A stretch of DNA of 64,000 nt from contig JAWBQJ010000001.1 in assembly GCA_038845865.1 (NCBI GenBank), positions 434,001 to 498,000 on the forward strand, in the 5' to 3' direction. Made by a program: the position numbers and the translations under genes. This DNA is from Desulfurococcaceae archaeon. GTDB lineage: Archaea; Thermoproteota; Thermoprotei_A; Sulfolobales; Desulfurococcaceae. The notes below the pieces were generated by a model. The model saw only the letters and a list, made by a program, of their open reading frames with translations, searched no databases and had not been told where the DNA came from. Positions 1 through 6,917 of the stretch are shown here, in pieces (the stretch's first letter is position 1; every line of letters begins with the position of its first letter).

Positions 1-155
1 ATGTAGGGTTCCAGGAACATTCTCACAAAGTCCCTTAACTGGGGGTACGCAGGCGCGTTAACACCCGATTCTACATAGCCCTTTACTACGAGCTCTACAG
101 ACTGCGCTTCGGGCTTAAATGGAAAACTACCCACATGGCTTACCCTCACGTGCAC
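1..155 (-). CDS. MetE-core (UROD/MetE-like) methyltransferase, N-terminal fragment
   Basis: Only the first about 51 codons are inside the window; the gene runs off the left edge. The start is taken as GTG at 155 (GTG at 149 is an alternative), with a TATA-like box at 173-181 the right distance away for a leaderless transcript. The fragment contains HVGSFPFKPE near the N-terminus and AYPQLRDFVRMFLEPY, which match the first strand and following helix of cobalamin-independent methionine synthase (MetE) core domains and related UROD-fold methyltransferases. Archaeal core-MetE proteins lack the folate-binding N-terminal domain and are thought to take the methyl group from a corrinoid protein. The divergent neighbour is such a protein, so methionine synthesis is the inferred role. 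The zinc ligands lie outside the window. Confidence 0.72.
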   Translation of the reverse strand, partial: MHVRVSHVGSFPFKPEAQSVELVVKGYVESGVNAPAYPQLRDFVRMFLEPY

Positions 156-169
156 GGGTGGCCCCCAGC

Positions 170-212
170 ACCCTTTTATACTCCCCTATATCTACTCTGG
201 AGTTTTAAGCCT
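170..212. promoter_or_regulatory. Divergent promoter between the MetE-core gene and the corrinoid protein gene
   Basis: On the minus strand TATAAAAG lies at about 173-180, about 25 bases before the GTG start at 155. On the plus strand TTTTAAGC lies at about 203-210, which would start transcription near 232, just before the Shine-Dalgarno GAGGTAA at 238-244. Back-to-back placement suggests the two genes are expressed together. Confidence 0.5.
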
Positions 213-249
213 TCGAGGCCATTATGTCTAACAATGCGAGGTAACCGCC

Positions 250-915
250 ATGAACGCGCTAGAGGTAATTAAGCAGTGCCTGGTAAACCTTGATAGGGAG
301 TGCGTGAAGCTACACGTAAAAATGGCACTGGACTCTGGCATCACCGCATCGACCATAGTCTTATCATCCATGTCAAAGGCCATGGAGGAGGTTGGAAAGC
401 TGTATGAAACGGGGGAGTACTTCATCGCAGAGCTCTTGGAGGCAGCTTCTATATTTAAGGAAATAATGGGCATTTTAAGACCCCGCATAGCCGAGGAAGT
501 ATCAGCCCTCAAGCACGCGAGGAGGGCTCGAATAGTAATTGGGACGGTAAAAGACGATATACATGACGTGGGTAAATCCCTGGTGTCAGTCATGCTAGAA
601 GCAGCCGGCCACGAAGTCGTCGATCTCGGCGTGGATGTCCCGGTAGAGAGGTTTGTCGAAGCATGCGAAAAGTACAAGCCCGACGTCCTCGCCATGAGCG
701 CATTGCTAACTACTACTGCAAAGTACATGAAGGCCGTAATAGATGAGTTGAAAAAACGAGGCATTAGAGACAAGGTGAAGATAGTCGTCGGTGGAGCAGC
801 CGTGACGGAAGATTTCGCCAGGGAAATCGGCGCGGATGGCTGGGCCCCGAACGCCGTTGAGGCCGTTAAACTAGTCAACAGGCTTATTGGTCAAGTGCCG
901 GGTAATACGGGCTGA
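250..915 (+). CDS. Corrinoid protein (MtaC/MtbC/MetH-like B12-binding protein)
   Basis: A 221-residue methyl carrier. Residues 1-85 form the four-helix cap domain and about 92-215 the Rossmann-like cobalamin domain. The B12 signature DxHxxG is D103-x-H105-x-x-G108, giving the lower axial histidine, followed by the usual SALL stretch near 150 and VVGGAAV near 179-185. Length matches stand-alone methanogen and acetogen corrinoid proteins. The ATG start has a Shine-Dalgarno (gaggtaa) six bases upstream. It is divergent from the MetE-core gene and overlaps the convergent MtrH-like gene by 25 bases. No methanol or methylamine methyltransferase is visible, so it probably ferries methyl from the MtrH-like enzyme to the MetE-core enzyme; that role is inferred. 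Confidence 0.92.
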   Translation: MNALEVIKQCLVNLDRECVKLHVKMALDSGITASTIVLSSMSKAMEEVGKLYETGEYFIAELLEAASIFKEIMGILRPRIAEEVSALKHARRARIVIGTVKDDIHDVGKSLVSVMLEAAGHEVVDLGVDVPVERFVEACEKYKPDVLAMSALLTTTAKYMKAVIDELKKRGIRDKVKIVVGGAAVTEDFAREIGADGWAPNAVEAVKLVNRLIGQVPGNTG

Positions 916-1814
916 GCGAAGAGCCTCTGTACCTTTTTGAGTAGCCCTTTAATCGGGTGCTCTTCCGGTAACCTGATACCCTGCCTTCTAAGCGCATATC
1001 CGAGTAGGCCATCTACCATCGCTAAAACCGGTGTAACGTACTTTACCCTACCAAGCGGACCGATCATTACGAAATCCGCCCCCATCATTCTCAAGTACGC
1101 GGCAGAGCCTCCGTGGATGCCGTAGAGCTCATCCACGGATACCGTGCTCTTGGATACTGAGCCCAGCGCATTGGCTGGAGCACATCCAGCTGGTTCACCA
1201 TACTTCGACTTGAAAAGCCTTAGCGTCTCTCCGCATATAGCGATGCTACCCGGATCTAGCACCACGAAATCCGCGAAGAACAGTTCTACGCCTGCATTCC
1301 TCGCAAGCGGGATGAGTCTCTCTTCTAGTAGCGCTATTCGGCTTTCAGGCTGTATGTACTTGTAGGGGTCTCTGGGATCAAATGCTATGATCACGGCCTT
1401 TTTGAGCTTACTTTCTCGGAGAGCATCAAGCTCTTCGGGAGGGCTATTAACGTACAGCCCATTCGCGATTGCGTATTCTCCAAGGCCCAGCTCGCCCGCT
1501 GCCAGGTAGCTCTTTGCCCGTACTTCCGGGCTCGGAGAGTCGATGAACACGGGTATGTTGAACTCCCCTAAGAAGGAGAGGATCTGGGAAGCTGCTTCTA
1601 CTGAAGGAATCACGGCATCTACGCCTAAGACAAGCTTATACTCGGAGGTGATCGACAAGGCCTCTTGCAGCTTCGTAGACAACGCGTTTCTATCGAAGTC
1701 TCCTTTAGGGCTTAGCAAGCACTTATCTCCGTGGTAGAGTATCGTTGCAATTACCCACGTGGGGCCCTCTCCCACTAGCCCGCCGATCTTGTACTTGCCT
1801 ACTGCGTAAAGCAT
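891..1814 (-). CDS. MtrH-like tetrahydropterin methyltransferase
   Basis: About 307 residues, the normal length of MtrH, the methanogen subunit that moves methyl between tetrahydromethanopterin and a corrinoid. Sequence features fit: YKIGGLVGEGPTWVIATILY at the N-terminus, a TIM-barrel pattern, SSVEA-like and IDSPSPEVR strands, and CAPANALG near the middle. No other Mtr subunit (A-G) is present, so this is not the membrane-bound sodium pump but a soluble MtrH homologue, as found in non-methanogens beside corrinoid proteins. ATG 1814 is preferred over GTG 1823. A TATA-like box at about 1856-1866 fits that start. Its tail overlaps the corrinoid gene tail. Confidence 0.88.
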   Translation of the reverse strand: MLYAVGKYKIGGLVGEGPTWVIATILYHGDKCLLSPKGDFDRNALSTKLQEALSITSEYKLVLGVDAVIPSVEAASQILSFLGEFNIPVFIDSPSPEVRAKSYLAAGELGLGEYAIANGLYVNSPPEELDALRESKLKKAVIIAFDPRDPYKYIQPESRIALLEERLIPLARNAGVELFFADFVVLDPGSIAICGETLRLFKSKYGEPAGCAPANALGSVSKSTVSVDELYGIHGGSAAYLRMMGADFVMIGPLGRVKYVTPVLAMVDGLLGYALRRQGIRLPEEHPIKGLLKKVQRLFAQPVLPGT

Positions 1815-1823
1815 GCTACCCAC

Positions 1824-1912
1824 TCGTTAAATAGGCTCTTACGCGGCGGCAATTTATGCTTTATAACTCTTCTACAAGTATTTTTAAGTTAACGCCAGCG
1901 GGGGTCATAGAG
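1824..1912. promoter_or_regulatory. Divergent promoter between the MtrH-like and MetF-like genes
   Basis: For the minus gene GTTATAAAGC lies at about 1857-1866. For the plus gene TTTTTAAGTT lies at 1881-1890, about 25-30 bases before the preferred TTG start at 1913, with a GGGGG run at 1900-1904 as a possible ribosome-binding site. The two cores face each other within 40 bases, so shared control is likely. Confidence 0.45.
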
Positions 1913-2629
1913 TTGGAGATCTTGCTGGAACTGCCACCATATAGCAGAAACCGGGTTGAAAAGACTGTAAGCGCCACGAACAGCCTACTCGATGGGTACT
2001 TCATTCCCTGCGCACCCGCTGGAGTGCCCATGATGGACTGCTTTGCTACTGGGGTATACGTAACTACGAAATACGGTTCCGAGGTTTACTGTAGTCTGAG
2101 AACGCGTGATTACACTCTAAACCACATACTCGAGAAAGTAAAAGTAGCTAGCGAATTCGGGTTGAGCGGGGTCCTGGTCACCAGAGGGGATCCCCCGAGA
2201 CACGGTTCTGACTGCAATGATTACACCACAGAGTTTGTTGTAAGTTATATCCGTAAACACGGACTACGAGCTGACCTGGGAATAGTGCTCAGCACGAAGT
2301 TCACGGTCGAAGAGATGGTTAAACGAGTAGAGTGCGTAAAACCGGACTTTGTGACGATTATAAGGTTTAGTGGAAGTTACGTGGAGTGCCTCAGAGCCCT
2401 TGCACGGGCTTTCAGCGGTATAAAGAAGACCTTCGCGTTTATACTACTAGGGCTAGGCAGCAACGTTGAACTATTCGAAAGGCTCGGACAGCCCTACGTG
2501 CTCCCAGGAGAGCTAGAAGCGGTGATTGAAAGGCTTCGGGGACTGGTAACCGGTATCATCCTGTCATCGCCCCTTGAACTTTACGGTGTTGTTGAAACGG
2601 TGAAGCGCGTTAAACGTCTCGCCCTGTAG
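1913..2629 (+). CDS. Methylenetetrahydrofolate reductase-like protein (short MetF family)
   Basis: About 238 residues from the preferred TTG start (the reading frame is open back to ATG 1856, but a TATA-like box at 1881-1890 lies inside that extension). Features of the MTHFR TIM barrel are visible: ILLELPPYSRN at the start, a central CSLRTRDYT-like strand, and VLVTRGDPPRHGSD, which matches the LRGDPP flavin/substrate loop. It is shorter than bacterial MetF (about 290). Predicted reaction: methylene-tetrahydropterin to methyl-tetrahydropterin. Placed beside MtrH-like, corrinoid and MetE-core genes it would supply the methyl group for methionine. Electron donor unknown. Confidence 0.82.
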   Translation: MEILLELPPYSRNRVEKTVSATNSLLDGYFIPCAPAGVPMMDCFATGVYVTTKYGSEVYCSLRTRDYTLNHILEKVKVASEFGLSGVLVTRGDPPRHGSDCNDYTTEFVVSYIRKHGLRADLGIVLSTKFTVEEMVKRVECVKPDFVTIIRFSGSYVECLRALARAFSGIKKTFAFILLGLGSNVELFERLGQPYVLPGELEAVIERLRGLVTGIILSSPLELYGVVETVKRVKRLAL

Positions 2630-2632
2630 ATT

Positions 2633-3667
2633 TCACTTTTCAACTATTTTGCCCCTGACTGGAATCACTTCGTTACATCTTTTACACCTATACCTGCCCC
2701 CGCTATGATCGAGGCTATGGTATAGTACCCTGTAGTTGTGCCTGTAGATAACGGTTTTACCGCACCTGGGGCAACGCGTTGACTCCAATTCAGGATCCCT
2801 GACGTTGCCTATGTACACGTACTTTAAACCCTGCTTAACGGCATAGTCCCTTATAGCCCTTAGTCTCTCTAAGGGTGTTGGCGGCTCTTTCCACCTGTGT
2901 GCTGGGTAGTATCTGTTGATGTGCATAGGCACGTCGGGGCCCAGGTACTCTAGGTGGTTATCAATGATCCACTCGTAGCAATCCTCGAAATCATTGGTAT
3001 TCGTCACAACCAAGTACACCATTTCTACGTGAGCGTTCATGTCCAGCGCCTTTGCTGCGTTCCTGAATACCACGTTATGATCTATTCCCACGAGCGCGCG
3101 TTTCATTTGCGGACACCCCTTTATATCGGCCGAGAAGCCGTCTACGCCGGCCTCGATTACAGCTTTCAGCGATCTTTGAGTGAAGTACATGTTTGTAACC
3201 ACCATTGAGTAAAGCCCGTGCTTGGTGGCTAGCTCGGTGACGTCGATCACGTAGTCCAGTTGAGTTAATGGTTCGTTGAAACTGGCCGATAGGCCTTCAT
3301 CCCCGCTTAGAACGGTCATTTCCACGAGCTTTTCGGGCGGAATCACTTCCTCCTCGCCGCTAGGTTTACGGTAACTTAGATGATCGTTCTGGCACCACGG
3401 ACAGTAAAAGTTACACCCGTAATTACTGTACGTTAACGCAGTTGAACCGGGCCAGTAGTGGAAAAGGGGCTTTACCTCTATAGGCCTACTTTCAATCGCG
3501 CTGAGCCTTCCATACCCAATACTGTATACCACTCCGTCTAAGTTTATGTAGTTGCCGCAGGCGCCTCTACGACCCTTAACGAGGATGCACCTCCTCTCAC
3601 ACACATTACACACCACCGCATTATTCACTACCTCGTAAAGCCTTGCCCTAACCCCCATATTGGACAT
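2633..3667 (-). CDS. amrS: AmmeMemoRadiSam-system radical SAM enzyme (PFL-activase-like)
   Basis: 344 residues. The radical SAM cluster motif is C85-x3-C89-x2-C92 (GCNFYCPWCQN), with the CPWCQN form typical of the AmrS family. An extra N-terminal cysteine set (C20, C23, C27, C37) and a C-terminal zinc-ribbon (CPRCGK ... CKRCNE) are also seen. The family travels with Memo and AMMECR1 proteins in an uncharacterised three-part system; a Memo homologue is encoded at 51.4-52.3 kb here, but no AMMECR1 is in the window. A GGAGGG Shine-Dalgarno precedes ATG 3667. The substrate is unknown. Confidence 0.9.
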   Translation of the reverse strand: MSNMGVRARLYEVVNNAVVCNVCERRCILVKGRRGACGNYINLDGVVYSIGYGRLSAIESRPIEVKPLFHYWPGSTALTYSNYGCNFYCPWCQNDHLSYRKPSGEEEVIPPEKLVEMTVLSGDEGLSASFNEPLTQLDYVIDVTELATKHGLYSMVVTNMYFTQRSLKAVIEAGVDGFSADIKGCPQMKRALVGIDHNVVFRNAAKALDMNAHVEMVYLVVTNTNDFEDCYEWIIDNHLEYLGPDVPMHINRYYPAHRWKEPPTPLERLRAIRDYAVKQGLKYVYIGNVRDPELESTRCPRCGKTVIYRHNYRVLYHSLDHSGGRYRCKRCNEVIPVRGKIVEK

Positions 3668-3848
3668 GCTCGGCCCTCCACGCTACTTAGCCTGCTATTC
3701 CAAATTATGCCTATTGGTAACGGTAAGGTTTATTTTTGTTCAACGGCGAGCAAGCCAGTGCCTTCTAGGCAGAGAGGCCGCCTTTACCGCGTGTTATCAA
3801 CGTGGCTAAGCACAGTTGCTATTGAAGAGTGTAAGCGCTTCAGGTTAC

Positions 3849-3958
3849 TGGCGCCGGGGGCGGGATTCGAACCCGCGCACCCCTGCAAGGGGCAGTGGGT
3901 CTCCCAGAGATACGCTGGAACTCGAGCCCACCCCCTTAGGCCGCTCGGGCACCCCGGC
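3849..3958 (-). tRNA. tRNA-Ser(CGA) with a 20-base intron
   Basis: Type II tRNA with acceptor GCCGGGG/CCCCGGC, discriminator G, long variable arm and T-loop UUCGAAU. The anticodon stem GUGGG/CCCAC closes on loop C-U-CGA-G-A with an intron between 37 and 38 at 3901-3920, which can form the usual bulge-helix-bulge (CCAG/CUGG). The 3' CCA is encoded (TGG at 3849-3851 on the plus strand), unlike the other tRNAs here. Confidence 0.93.
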
Positions 3959-4020
3959 ACCAAGACATTATACGCACTACCTCTTTAATAGTTTTGACCT
4001 TTAATTACACAGTAGTTAGT

Positions 4021-4080
4021 GTCGTGATGAGCTTTCAGCGGACAGATGGGCTTCGTGAAGATAAAGGCCGCGGCTGACAG
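4021..4080 (+). ncRNA. Candidate C/D-box guide sRNA
   Basis: Box C GTGATGA at 4024-4030, a 12-base spacer, possible D' CAGA at 4043-4046, C' GTGAAGA at 4055-4061, another 12-base spacer, and D box CTGA at 4074-4077. The two 12-base guide spacers are the archaeal norm, but the D' box is imperfect and the D'-C' gap is long (8 bases). A TATA-like stretch (TTTAATA) lies near 3984-3990. No target was identified. Confidence 0.4.
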
Positions 4081-4084
4081 CAAT

Positions 4085-4205
4085 TTGGGCTTTCTTCGAG
4101 ACGTTAGTGCTAGCAGGGAGTGCGCCCTCTAAGCCAGGGGATTCTTCATCTATCTGTGGGTAGTCTCCCGACGGGGCCTCATCGGGCCGGTTAAAAAATA
4201 TTCGT
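4085..4205 (-). other. Possible IS200/IS605-type right-end / TnpB guide-RNA relic
   Basis: On the minus strand CCCGA ... TCGGG forms a hairpin at about 4170-4190, followed by a block ending GAAGAATCCCCTGGCTT (about 4129-4146). Hairpins followed by GAAGAATCCCC resemble, from memory, the 3' ends of archaeal tnpB (IS605 OrfB) elements. No tnpB or tnpA coding sequence is next to it, so if real it is a remnant. Weak call. Confidence 0.22.
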
Positions 4206-4222
4206 TAAAGGCCTTATATTGA

Positions 4223-4948
4223 TTAAGGCTTAACTGTAAAGTAAACTCTCCTCTTGTTCTTGCCTTTGTTTTCAGCCTTCAGGAACACTATTTCGCCGAT
4301 TTCACCTGTTCTCCTAACGTGCGGGCCCCCGTCAGCTTGAACGTCGATACCCGGTATCTCTACTATTCTAAGTTCCCTGATGTCGGGAGGGGTTCTGTAA
4401 GCTAGCTTGGTAATACCCGGTATTCGCAACGCTTCTTCTCGTGGAAGCCAGTAGGTTTTCACTTCTAAGTCTTTCTTAACTACCATGTTCGCCTTCTCGA
4501 TCGCCTCTACGAATAATTCCTTATCGAATCTTTCAAGGGTGTAGTCGTCGTAACCGTAGTCGGGAGTGATGTTTCCGCCGGAAATTAACGCCCCGTAATC
4601 GTTGTACATTATGGCCGAGAGGATGTGCGCGGTTGTGTGGAGCCTCATTAACCTGTATCTCCTCTCCCAGTCCAAGATCATCTTAACCCGCGTGCCTGGA
4701 GATGCCTCGATGGGCTTAGCTACCCTGTGTGCTACCTCGCCACTCTCCTTCTCGATGAAGACTTCTACGACCTCTACTTTATTGCCATTGATGATCAGAG
4801 TGCCCTTGTCGTGGTCCACGCCACCACTTCTTGGGTGGAATATCGTGCTATCGAAGAAGAGTATACCGGGTTCGCAACGCGTAATTATAGCTTCATACTC
4901 TTTTAAGTACGAATCGTGCTGGTAAATGAGCTTGGTTAAAGATTTCAT
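4223..4948 (-). CDS. alaX: AlaX-type alanyl-tRNA editing protein
   Basis: About 241 residues from ATG 4948, chosen because a TTTAAGA box at 4970-4979 sits about 26 bases upstream (leaderless). It is a free-standing homologue of the AlaRS editing domain that hydrolyses Ser- or Gly-tRNA(Ala). Visible marks are the FDSTIFHPRSGG glycine motif, the zinc-binding HTTAH, and QADGGPHVRRTGEIG. In the last motif the usual cysteine of CGGTH is Asp, a substitution I believe occurs in other archaeal AlaX-M proteins. There is no C-terminal AlaRS oligomerisation domain. Confidence 0.9.
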   Translation of the reverse strand: MKSLTKLIYQHDSYLKEYEAIITRCEPGILFFDSTIFHPRSGGVDHDKGTLIINGNKVEVVEVFIEKESGEVAHRVAKPIEASPGTRVKMILDWERRYRLMRLHTTAHILSAIMYNDYGALISGGNITPDYGYDDYTLERFDKELFVEAIEKANMVVKKDLEVKTYWLPREEALRIPGITKLAYRTPPDIRELRIVEIPGIDVQADGGPHVRRTGEIGEIVFLKAENKGKNKRRVYFTVKP

Positions 4949-5090
4949 GGCTAGCCCCAAAACTAAAAACTCTTAAACCATAATTAACCTTCAGGTCTTA
5001 ATCACATTACAAACTACATACGTTTAAGTTGGGCTACCATTATCTCCACGAGCTGGTGGAATTTGATGGTAAAGAAGAACGACATGTAAG

Positions 5091-5179
5091 TAGCCGGGCG
5101 GGGATTCGAACCCCGGTCACGGGGGTTCCCCCATACTCGGGCCAGAGCCCCGCATCCTTGGCCGCTAGACGACCCGGCT
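5091..5179 (-). tRNA. tRNA-Gln(CUG) with a 16-base intron
   Basis: Acceptor AGCCGGG/CCCGGCU with discriminator A, D-stem GUCU, T-arm CGGGG-UUCGAAU-CCCCG. The anticodon stem CGGGG/CCCCG encloses C-U-CUG-G, with an intron at 5126-5141 between 37 and 38. CCA is not encoded. Confidence 0.9.
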
Positions 5180-5236
5180 ACTTCTCAGTAAAATATCAGT
5201 TACTATGGGCTTTTAAGCTTCCCTGCAATTAACCAG

Positions 5237-5246
5237 TCTTTTTAAG
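5237..5246 (+). promoter_or_regulatory. TATA-like box of tRNA-Lys
   Basis: TCTTTTTAAG lies about 28 bases before the first base of the tRNA at 5270, the spacing expected of an archaeal TATA element. Confidence 0.5.
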
Positions 5247-5269
5247 CCCCTTCAATTTATCTCTATGTA

Positions 5270-5343
<74 letters not shown>

Positions 5344-5367
5344 CAGCGACTCTGAGTTCGCTCTCCA

Positions 5368-6717
5368 CTACTCTGTTCTCCACGCTGTCATGTACTCAAC
5401 TACAGTGTCTGGTACCTTGCCTGCTAGTACGTCTTTTATTGCTTCTTCCAGGATTTCAACACCCCGTTCGAGGTCCTCTCTAGGTATCGTTAGAGGTGGC
5501 GCTATTCTGAGGACATTACCATATTTGCCGTAAGTCATCACTATGAGCCCTTTCTCCCAAGATCTCCAGATTATCTTTAGCGCGCTGATCCTGTCGGGGG
5601 TTTTGGATTTCCTGTCCTTCACTACATCTACACCCAACATTAGGCCGAGTCCACGCACGTCTCCCACGATTTCGTGCTTATCCTTCAGCTCGTTCAGCAT
5701 CTTCATCGCGTAGTCGCCGAGTGAACGAGCCCGCTCCACGAGGTTGTTGCTCAGCATGTACTCTATGCCCTTAATGGCCGCTACGCATGAAAGTGCGTGC
5801 GCTGCCAGTGCGGCGAAGAATGTTTGAGGCGGGGCTGCCTCTACGATTTCAGCACGACCTACTACGGCTGAGACCGGCATTCCAGCGCCTAGAGCCTTGC
5901 CGAGTACCAGTAGGTCTGGTTCTACGTCGAAGTGCTCAATCGCGAACATCCTCCCCGTACGGCCCATCCCGGTCTGTACTTCGTCGTCTATTAACACTAT
6001 TCCGTACTCTTCCGTGAGCTTTCTAACCCCTTTAACGTAATTTCTCGGTGGTACGAGCACCCCACCATCGCCTTGCACGGGCTCTATGATCAAGGCCGCT
6101 ACGCCTGCCCTGGCGTCAAGTCTCCTCACAGTGCTTTCAAGCTCCGATAAGTAGTGCTCACCGCACAGGTCGGGGTCATCAACACCGTACTTGCACCTAT
6201 AGGTATCCGGGTAGTCTACGAAGTAGACGTTTTTGAACTGCATGCACGACCTGACCTCGCTACTAAACGAGCCCCCCACGGCTACTCCGAGAGCTGTCGT
6301 GCCGTGATACGAGTAAGTGTAACTAATTATCCCCGGCTTCCTCGCGTATATGAGCGCGGATTTCAGCGCGGAGTCGCACGCGTCGCTACCGCTGAGCCCG
6401 TAAATTACCTTTTTACGGAAACTACCTGGAGCCATTTTTACGAGCAATTCAGCCAAGGTAATTGCCGGCTCGTGGTACAGGTAGAGGCAATAGTGCGTAA
6501 ACTTGTCGACATGTTCTTTGATGGCGTTGACTACATAATCGTTGGTGTGGCCAACATTATATGATGCAGCGCTCGACAGGAAGTCTATGTACTCCCGCCC
6601 CTCCACATCCCATACCTTAGCGTTCTTAGCTCTTTGCACAACTAAGGGGAAGTACTTGAATGCCTGACTCGATGAAATGTATGTCCTGTACTTTTCGATC
6701 AGCTCGCGCGTTCTCAA
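5368..6717 (-). CDS. Class III PLP-dependent aminotransferase (4-aminobutyrate/ornithine type)
   Basis: 449 residues from TTG 6717, which has a TGGGGGTC Shine-Dalgarno five bases upstream; an open extension to 6774 crosses the TATA-like TACTTAAAT (about 6755-6765) and is unlikely. Fold-type I class III features: the YHGTTALG-like strand, the IIEPVQGDGG motif, IDDEVQTGMGRTG (PLP-binding Asp), and the Schiff-base Lys in VLGKALGAGMPV. Likely moves an omega-amino group from 4-aminobutyrate, ornithine or a similar diamine to 2-oxoglutarate; the substrate cannot be settled from sequence. Monocistronic, between tRNA-Lys and the Tes gene. Confidence 0.92.
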   Translation of the reverse strand: MRTRELIEKYRTYISSSQAFKYFPLVVQRAKNAKVWDVEGREYIDFLSSAASYNVGHTNDYVVNAIKEHVDKFTHYCLYLYHEPAITLAELLVKMAPGSFRKKVIYGLSGSDACDSALKSALIYARKPGIISYTYSYHGTTALGVAVGGSFSSEVRSCMQFKNVYFVDYPDTYRCKYGVDDPDLCGEHYLSELESTVRRLDARAGVAALIIEPVQGDGGVLVPPRNYVKGVRKLTEEYGIVLIDDEVQTGMGRTGRMFAIEHFDVEPDLLVLGKALGAGMPVSAVVGRAEIVEAAPPQTFFAALAAHALSCVAAIKGIEYMLSNNLVERARSLGDYAMKMLNELKDKHEIVGDVRGLGLMLGVDVVKDRKSKTPDRISALKIIWRSWEKGLIVMTYGKYGNVLRIAPPLTIPREDLERGVEILEEAIKDVLAGKVPDTVVEYMTAWRTE

Positions 6718-6917
6718 AGGAAGACCCCCATCAATCGTACATTGAAGTAGAAAATTTAAGTATTTAGCTACCAAGCCCCTGTAGCACCGTGGACAGATAA
6801 TAACGACAACCTAGAGAGACCAATGTTACTAATGTTGCTATTAAAGGCCTCACGCACGTCGATGTCTATATTCCACTAACGCCTACACGGTAGAGAGCGA
6901 GTTAGTCGCTACCTCCC

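Noticed and set aside
228-878. 216-codon open frame antisense to the corrinoid protein
   Set aside because: It mirrors the B12-binding protein, which has clear motifs and a ribosome-binding site; the antisense translation is Ser/Thr-rich shadow sequence.
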